Of a stretch of 11,036 bases of DNA, positions 6,863-11,036 are shown piece by piece. A model generated the notes under the pieces. That model worked only from the letters and a program-made list of their open reading frames with translations. It searched no databases and was not told the DNA's origin. Within the stretch, counting starts at the first letter, position 1. Every line of letters starts with the position of its first letter. This DNA comes from an uncultured Collinsella sp. (GTDB lineage: Bacteria; Actinomycetota; Coriobacteriia; Coriobacteriales; Coriobacteriaceae). A program made the position numbers and the translations under genes. The DNA lies in the NCBI GenBank assembly GCA_902496335.1, contig CABVAO010000050.1, positions 1 through 11,036 of the forward strand, written 5' to 3'.

Positions 6863-8938
6863 ATGAGATTCTCGATTATCAGCGAGATCCCCGGCAGGAC
6901 CCGTCTTCAGTTGGCGGGTCCTGTGCCAGAGAGCGATCTCGATGCGCTTCTTAAGCTTGGCGGCGACATCGATGGCGTGCACAAGGTGCGCGTGTATGGC
7001 CGCATTGGCCAGATGGCGCTGGAGTACGACGAGCCGCGCCGCGCAAGCGTGCTCGACGCCCTAGGCGCACTCGATGCTCAAGCTATCGCCGATGCCAAGT
7101 CGGGCTACGTGATGCAACTCGAGCCGCGCAAGCACAAACTCGTTATGGACCTGGCGACACTCGTCGGTGCCCATTACGCGCGCCGCTGGTTCCTGCCTAC
7201 GCCGCTGCGTGCCATCTTTGTCGTGGCCGGTTACATGGCATTTTTGCGTGCCGCCCTTCATGAGCTGGCTCAGCCGCGCCTGACCGTTCCCGTGCTCGAC
7301 GCTTCGGCCATCGGCATCTCGTTCGTCAAGCGTGATGTTGACACCGCGGGCCAGACGATGTTCCTGCTCAACGTGGGCGAGCTGCTCGAGGACTACACCC
7401 GCGCCATGAGCGAAAACGAGCTTATCAACTCGCTGCTCGATGTGCCCGACAAGGCGCAAAAAGTGGTCGGCGACACCGAGGTAAGCGTTGCTGCGACCGA
7501 GCTTGAGCCCGGCGATCTGGTCGCCGTACGCACCGGCATGTCCATCTGCATTGACGGCGTGGTCGAGCAGGGGAGCGCCATGGTCAACCAAGCGACCCTG
7601 ACCGGCGAGCCGCTGGCCGTCGAGCGCAGCGTGGGCGACGACGTGTTCGCCGGCACTGTCGTGGAAGACGGCAGCATCTTGGTGCGTGTGCGCGCCAATA
7701 CGGCGCAGACCAAGCTCCGCTCAATCGTCTCGCTCGTGCAGACGGCCGACTCGCTCAAGTCCGAGGGCCAGTCGCACATGGAGGACCTCGCCAACAAGAT
7801 CGTCCCGTGGAACTTCCTGCTCGCGGGCCTGGTCGCGCTTACCACCCGCAGCCTCATCAAGACCTCGGCGGCACTGATGGTCGACTACTCGTGTGCACTC
7901 AAGCTCACGGGTTCCGTCGCCGTCATGACTGCCATGAGCGATGCCGCCAAGATGGGTGTTATGGTCAAGGGCGCGAAGTACTTTGAGTCGTTTGCCAAGG
8001 CCGACACCATTGTGTTTGATAAGACCGGAACGCTCACCGAGGCACAGCCGCGTCTAGCTTGCGTGCTCACCACCGATGGCTGGAGTGAGGACGAGATCCT
8101 GCGCCTTTCCGCTTGCTTGGAGGAGCATTTCCCACATCCGGTGGCACGCGCCGTGGTCAATGCCGCCCGCGAGCGCGGGCTCGAGCACCGCGAGCGCCAT
8201 GCTGCCGTTGAGTACATTGTGGCGCACGGTATCGCTTCGTCCATCGAGGGGCGTCGCGCGATTATCGGCTCGGCGCACTTTGTGTTTGAGGACGAGGGCG
8301 CGCAGCTCGAGTCCGACATTAAGGAGCGCATTGAGTCCCAGATGCAGGGCCTGTCGCCGCTGTATCTGGCGGTCGATGGCAAGGTCGTCGGCGTGCTCGG
8401 TATCGAGGATCCGCTCAAGCCTGGGGTCCGTGAGGCCATCGCCGACCTGCATGCGCTGGGCGTTAAGCACGTGGTCATGCTCACGGGCGACTCGGAGCGC
8501 ACGGCCGAGCGCATTGCTCGCGAGGCAGATGTCGACGAGTTTAAGGCCGAGCTGCTGCCCGAGGACAAGTACGCGTATGTGGAGCGCATTAAGGGCGAGG
8601 GGCGCCACGTTGCCATGGTGGGCGACGGCGTCAACGACTCACCGGCGCTGGGTCTGGCCGATGTGGGTCTGGCCATGGGCGGTGGAAGCGACATCGCCAA
8701 GGAGGTCGCCGATATCATCCTGACCGATACGGATCTGGCCGCAATCGTGCGCCTGCGCCGCATGAGTCAGGGGCTTATCGACCGTCTGTCGAGTTCGTAT
8801 TCCAAGGTGATGCTCACCAACTCGGCGCTGTTGGCATTGGGTATTACCGGCATGATCACTCCGCAGACGTCGTCACTGCTGCACAACGGCTCAACGATCG
8901 CCTACAGCTTGGGCAACGCAAAGGCGTACCTGCGCTAG
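6863..8938 (+). CDS. Heavy-metal (P1B-like) P-type ATPase with non-canonical YSC membrane motif
   Basis: A 691-residue metal-transporting P-type ATPase. The N-terminus (1-75, starting with the IPGRTRLQL pattern) looks like an HMA_2-type domain without CxxC. The actuator motif is TLTGEP (245-250), the phosphorylation site is DKTGT (D386), the HP motif of the N-domain is HP at 425-426, and TGDSERT (541-547) and GDGVND (587-592) complete the set, so catalysis should be intact. The membrane motif that is CPC in most P1B pumps reads YSC (342-344, in DYSCALKL), with the invariant proline replaced by serine and the first cysteine by tyrosine. This resembles a divergent branch I associate with mycobacterial CtpC-like pumps, but metal specificity cannot be assigned. 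The C-terminal membrane pair contains HNGST (674-678). The ribosome site is weak (AGG eight bases before ATG); coupling to the small upstream gene is likely. A strong terminator follows. Confidence 0.9.
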   Translation: MRFSIISEIPGRTRLQLAGPVPESDLDALLKLGGDIDGVHKVRVYGRIGQMALEYDEPRRASVLDALGALDAQAIADAKSGYVMQLEPRKHKLVMDLATLVGAHYARRWFLPTPLRAIFVVAGYMAFLRAALHELAQPRLTVPVLDASAIGISFVKRDVDTAGQTMFLLNVGELLEDYTRAMSENELINSLLDVPDKAQKVVGDTEVSVAATELEPGDLVAVRTGMSICIDGVVEQGSAMVNQATLTGEPLAVERSVGDDVFAGTVVEDGSILVRVRANTAQTKLRSIVSLVQTADSLKSEGQSHMEDLANKIVPWNFLLAGLVALTTRSLIKTSAALMVDYSCALKLTGSVAVMTAMSDAAKMGVMVKGAKYFESFAKADTIVFDKTGTLTEAQPRLACVLTTDGWSEDEILRLSACLEEHFPHPVARAVVNAARERGLEHRERHAAVEYIVAHGIASSIEGRRAIIGSAHFVFEDEGAQLESDIKERIESQMQGLSPLYLAVDGKVVGVLGIEDPLKPGVREAIADLHALGVKHVVMLTGDSERTAERIAREADVDEFKAELLPEDKYAYVERIKGEGRHVAMVGDGVNDSPALGLADVGLAMGGGSDIAKEVADIILTDTDLAAIVRLRRMSQGLIDRLSSSYSKVMLTNSALLALGITGMITPQTSSLLHNGSTIAYSLGNAKAYLR

Positions 8939-8957
8939 CGCTTTTACTTAAGTTTTT

Positions 8958-9003
8958 GGCCTGCATTTGGGCGGTGTTGCAGCCGCCAGAATGCAGGCCT
9001 TTT
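8958..9003 (+). terminator. Rho-independent terminator after the P-type ATPase
   Basis: The outer 10-bp stem is GGCCTGCATT (8958-8967) / AATGCAGGCC (8990-8999). A 2x2 internal loop separates it from an inner stem GGCGG (8970-8974) / CCGCC (8983-8987) with an 8-nt loop. TTTT follows (9000-9003). It lies 19 bp after the ATPase stop and reads rightward only, closing the transport locus. Confidence 0.88.
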
Positions 9004-9007
9004 GCGT

Positions 9008-9036
9008 TTGACCATGTGCTAGCAGAAATATATAGT
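9008..9036 (+). promoter_or_regulatory. Promoter of the toxin-antitoxin operon
   Basis: The -35 box TTGACC (9008-9013, 5 of 6 to consensus) and the -10 box TATAGT (9031-9036, 5 of 6) are separated by exactly 17 bp. Transcription should start near 9043, about 34 bases before the antitoxin ATG. This is the clearest sigma-70-type promoter in the window. Confidence 0.8.
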
Positions 9037-9045
9037 TGTGCTAGC
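9015..9045. promoter_or_regulatory. Paired TGTGCTAGC operator repeats
   Basis: TGTGCTAGC occurs at 9015-9023, inside the promoter spacer, and again at 9037-9045, over the expected transcription start. The copies are exactly 22 bp apart, about two helical turns on the same face. Each includes the palindrome GCTAGC. Ribbon-helix-helix antitoxins usually repress their own promoters through such repeats, so this is the likely site of autoregulation. A degenerate third copy may be TTAGATAGC (9046-9054). Confidence 0.65.
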
Positions 9046-9076
9046 TTAGATAGCAAAAGTCGAAGGTGAGGTTGAG

Positions 9077-9430
9077 ATGGGTGCTGTTAGCGGCATGGCG
9101 CAGGTGAACGTTCGCGTGGATCGCCAGGTCAAGAACCGTGCCGAGGAGGCGCTGCGGCTTTCGGGCGGGTCGCTGCCCGAGCTCATCAAAAAGGTGGTGG
9201 CCAAGGTCGCGCAGGGTGGCGGGCAGTGCGAGGAAGTGCTTGCGGCCGTCGACGACCGGCAGCAGGCCGTCGCGCCCGATACTCCGTTCGCCGCGTCGTG
9301 GGCAGCGGCAGATCGGCTTTATGCAGATATGGGCATCGCTGCGTCGCCTGTATCCGACGATCGCGATTGGGACACAATCTATTCCGAAGCCATGGACGAG
9401 CGCTATCGCCAAAAGGGGATGATCCTGTGA
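9077..9430 (+). CDS. RelB/DinJ-type ribbon-helix-helix antitoxin
   Basis: A 117-residue antitoxin-like protein. Residues 7-46, starting MAQVNVRVDRQVKNRAEEAL, match the RelB/DinJ pattern: a short beta strand, then an amphipathic helix, a turn (SGGSLPELIKKV), and a second helix. The remaining 70 residues are polar and probably unstructured until bound to toxin; a segment around DTPFAASWAAADRLYADMGI resembles the family's C-terminal part. The ATG at 9077 has GAGG five bases upstream. An internal ATG at 9095 would give the classical MAQVNVRV start, but it lacks a ribosome site. The stop overlaps the GTG start of the PIN gene, so the two are translationally coupled. It should neutralise the PIN toxin and repress its own promoter through the upstream repeats. 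Confidence 0.85.
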   Translation: MGAVSGMAQVNVRVDRQVKNRAEEALRLSGGSLPELIKKVVAKVAQGGGQCEEVLAAVDDRQQAVAPDTPFAASWAAADRLYADMGIAASPVSDDRDWDTIYSEAMDERYRQKGMIL

Positions 9431-9942
9431 GCGGGGCTCCTCTCAAAATAATGGTGGATGCCAACGTATGGGTCGATTCGTTTTGCGCCGACCATGCCGA
9501 GTCGCTTGCCGCACGCGCGTTTATTGGGCAGGCGACGGAGGCGGGGGCATTGCTGTTCTTTCCGGTGCATATCGCCAAGGACGTGCTGTACGTTGTCCAA
9601 CACGAGCTGAAGCGCAGCGTTCTTGCCAGCGGGGGAGCGCTCGACGAGGCATCTGCCCGTGCAATTGGCGATGCGGCGTTGGCGTTTGTTCGGAACATGA
9701 CCGAAAACGCCACGGCCGTGGGCGCAGATGCGTCGGACCTTTGGCTGGCCGACAAATACTTAGCGCTCCATCGCGATTACGAGGACAACTTGGTGCTCGC
9801 CGCGTGCAAGCGCGCGCAGGTCGATTACTTGGTGACCAACGATCGTAAGCTGCTCGAACATGCCGATCTTGCAGCAAAGACCCCGCGCCAAATGATACCG
9901 ATTCTCGCGCTGGCCGAACGTGGCGGCGCGGCTGTCGGTTGA
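9427..9942 (+). CDS. PIN-domain ribonuclease, toxin of the TA pair
   Basis: A 171-residue single-domain PIN protein, a Mg2+-dependent RNase fold. The acidic residues expected at the active site are visible: D11 in MVDANVW, D52 in HIAKD (the position often occupied by glutamate), D120 in DYEDNLVLAA, and D139 in LVTND. The chosen start is GTG 9427, overlapping the antitoxin stop, with AGGGGA about eight bases upstream. ATG at 9451 would cut off the first beta strand. Pairing with a DinJ/RelB-type antitoxin is the odd point: that antitoxin class is best known with RelE/YafQ-fold toxins, whereas PIN toxins are classically paired with VapB-type proteins. The RNA target is unknown. Confidence 0.85.
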   Translation: MSGAPLKIMVDANVWVDSFCADHAESLAARAFIGQATEAGALLFFPVHIAKDVLYVVQHELKRSVLASGGALDEASARAIGDAALAFVRNMTENATAVGADASDLWLADKYLALHRDYEDNLVLAACKRAQVDYLVTNDRKLLEHADLAAKTPRQMIPILALAERGGAAVG

Positions 9943-9954
9943 CGCGAACTGTTT

Positions 9955-9991
9955 GCGGGCCTCTTGGACGACGATGCGCCAAGGGGCCCGC
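9955..9991. terminator. Hairpin between convergent genes, probable terminator
   Basis: A 13-bp stem, GCGGGCCTCTTGG (9955-9967) / CCAAGGGGCCCGC (9979-9991), has one G-U pair and an 11-nt loop. It lies 12 bp after the PIN stop and 9 bp after the stop of the opposing gene. A clear T-run is missing on both sides, so termination is inferred from stem strength and position. Confidence 0.55.
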
Positions 9992-10000
9992 GTCTGCTAT

Positions 10001-10435
10001 TTACAAAAGCTCGGCCTTAATGGCGGGACTTTCTGCGAGCTGCTCGGCTGCCTTTTCGTCGGAGCTGTCGAGTGCTGCCAGGCTGCGGTAGACCCACTCG
10101 TTGACCCGGGTGTTTTTGACGCCTGCGGTCTGCATAAGGGCGCCTACCTCGCGGATTGCTGCGAACAGATCGGCTTTGGGACCCGCGAGCTCGACCTCGA
10201 CGCCGTGGTAGGCGGTCACGCCGCGGTTTTCGCTCACGTGGTCGATAAAGCCCTCGACGGTCTCAAGCTGCTGGGCGAGAGCTGCATCATCGTCAGCGTC
10301 CAGCGCAACAAGGGCGTTCGAAACCGTGAGGGCGGGATGTCCGCAGGGGACAAAGCCTTCGATGACATCCATAGCTTCGGTAATGGTTGAGCCCAGGCCT
10401 GCGAGGGCATTGACGAGTTGCTGCTTGGTATCCAT
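10001..10435 (-). CDS. Hypothetical 144-residue soluble protein
   Basis: I do not recognise this family. The protein has 144 residues, is acidic and alanine/leucine-rich, and has no signal peptide or membrane segment. It is probably largely helical, with a possible strand pair around VTAYHGVEVELAGP (about residues 73-86). There is a single cysteine (C31, in FVPCGHP). The coding call rests on the ATG at 10435 with GAAAGGA five bases upstream, high-GC codon use like the other genes here, and an uninterrupted frame ending at a strong hairpin. It is convergent with the PIN toxin gene and divergent from ssrA. A possible -10 box TATATT lies on the minus strand at 10472-10477, without a clear -35. 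Nothing in the neighbourhood points to a function. Confidence 0.75.
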   Translation of the reverse strand: MDTKQQLVNALAGLGSTITEAMDVIEGFVPCGHPALTVSNALVALDADDDAALAQQLETVEGFIDHVSENRGVTAYHGVEVELAGPKADLFAAIREVGALMQTAGVKNTRVNEWVYRSLAALDSSDEKAAEQLAESPAIKAELL

Positions 10436-10672
10436 AACGGTCCTTTCGACGGGTCAATTTTGCTTGGCGAAAATATACGTGACGCGATCGGTAGCAAAAG
10501 TGCGAAGTGCGGCGCACATTGGGGTCTTCACAGCTCGTGCATAGAACAGCTGTCCGCTTTCAGAACGTGGTAAGATAACACTCCACAAGCGGGGCTCGCC
10601 CTGCATGTTCCTTGAAAAGTCGACGGGTGTTGGGCGCTCGTGCCCAATGCCATCCAGACTTTCCCGACATTC
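10436..10672. other. Divergent intergenic region upstream of ssrA
   Basis: No gene is supported here; apparent minus-strand frames are shadows running into the tmRNA gene. The promoters of the hypothetical gene (leftward) and of ssrA (rightward) must lie here. TAAGAT (10571-10576) is a weak -10 candidate for ssrA without a good -35. A perfect hairpin TTGGGC (10630-10635) / GCCCAA (10642-10647) lies in what would be the 5' precursor of the tmRNA. Confidence 0.45.
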
Positions 10673-11036
10673 GGGGGCGACTGGTTTCGACACGATAGCT
10701 CTGAGAGAGGAAGCAAGCCGAGGTCTCCTCGCCTCGTTAAACAGGGGTGCCGTCAAATTGAATTGACAACAACTCTTCTTTTGAGCCTATGGCTCTTGCT
10801 GCTTAGTTTATAGCGGCGCGTCAACCCGGTGATTTCCCCGACACCGGCGCGACGTCATTTTAGGGGAATGCTCCCGCGCACGTAATCGGTATGGCGCGGG
10901 CTAAGACCGAACCGGTTGGGATGCCGCGAGCGTGTCGCTGCGCGCAAAGCGTCCGAGACTAAACCAGCGACTGAGCTTGGAGATGCCAATCAGGGGGCTT
11001 TCGTGGACCGGAGTTCGATTCTCCGCGCCTCCACCA
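10673..11036 (+). ncRNA. ssrA: Transfer-messenger RNA (tmRNA)
   Basis: A 364-nt one-piece tmRNA that rescues stalled ribosomes together with SmpB and tags the nascent protein for proteolysis. The 5' end GGGGGCGACTGGTTTCGAC is the standard tmRNA start. GGGGGCG (10673-10679) pairs with CGCCTCC (11026-11032) as the acceptor stem, including one G-U pair. The T-arm is CGGAG (11009-11013) / CTCCG (11021-11025) around TTCGATT. The discriminator A and an encoded CCA end the gene at the last base of the window. The tag frame at 10765-10806 gives DNNSSFEPMALAA and TAG. The size and the ALAA tag end are normal for bacteria, so the gene appears complete. Confidence 0.97.
10765..10806 (+). other. tmRNA proteolysis tag reading frame
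   Basis: The resume codon is probably GAC (10765-10767). The frame reads DNNSSFEPMALAA followed by TAG. With the alanine carried by the tmRNA itself, the appended tag would be ADNNSSFEPMALAA. The terminal ALAA is the recognition end for ClpXP-type proteases. An in-frame TGA lies two codons upstream of GAC, which limits the possible resume point to GAC or the ATT before it. Confidence 0.85.

Noticed and set aside
9015..9054. CRISPR-like or tandem repeat array (TGTGCTAGC copies)
   Set aside because: There are only two exact copies plus one weak one, and their placement over the promoter points to an operator.
9226..9426. Upstream extension of the PIN gene frame
   Set aside because: It overlaps the antitoxin gene in another frame. 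The GTG at 9427 has its own ribosome site and gives a normal PIN start.
10454..10756. Minus-strand open frame of 100 codons overlapping ssrA
   Set aside because: It runs through the 5' domain of the tmRNA gene and shows no protein features, so it is a shadow of the RNA gene.

Overview
The window reads as a chromosomal segment of a moderately high-GC Gram-positive anaerobe. My best guess is Coriobacteriia, close to Collinsella. This rests on the protein families seen, on AGGAGG-like ribosome sites before most genes, and on an Actinobacteria-style tmRNA with a tag ending ALAA. No database search was possible, so the taxon is an inference.

Left end (1-320): no gene is supported. The segment holds a rho-independent terminator for a gene outside the window, a perfect 23-bp palindrome of REP-like appearance, and a 75-bp near-palindrome with TAAATGTGAT direct repeats. 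The near-palindrome sits directly in front of a stand-alone AAA ATPase of the DUF4143 type (321-1685), whose codon choice looks less GC-biased than that of its neighbours.

Centre (1750-8938): the main block is a probable metal or metallophore transport locus. An AraC-type regulator (minus strand) is divergent from two abutting half-size ABC transporters with TMD-NBD architecture, which should form a heterodimer. These are followed by a small one-TM protein (DUF6110-like) and an unusual P-type metal ATPase, in which the usual CPC membrane motif reads YSC and the N-terminal HMA-like domain has no CxxC. A strong terminator closes the block. A shared motif (GGYTAAC, with an identical AGGTTAACT core) occurs in front of the ABC pair and again in front of the small protein/ATPase pair, so the two units may be co-regulated.

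Right end (8939-11036): a toxin-antitoxin operon follows, with a RelB/DinJ-type ribbon-helix-helix antitoxin and a PIN-domain ribonuclease that overlap by a few bases. It has a near-consensus promoter carrying two TGTGCTAGC operator-like repeats exactly 22 bp apart. A strong hairpin lies between this operon and a convergent minus-strand gene of unknown function (10001-10435). The window ends on the last base of a complete tmRNA gene (ssrA, 10673-11036), for which the acceptor stem, T-arm, tag frame (DNNSSFEPMALAA) and encoded CCA can all be read.
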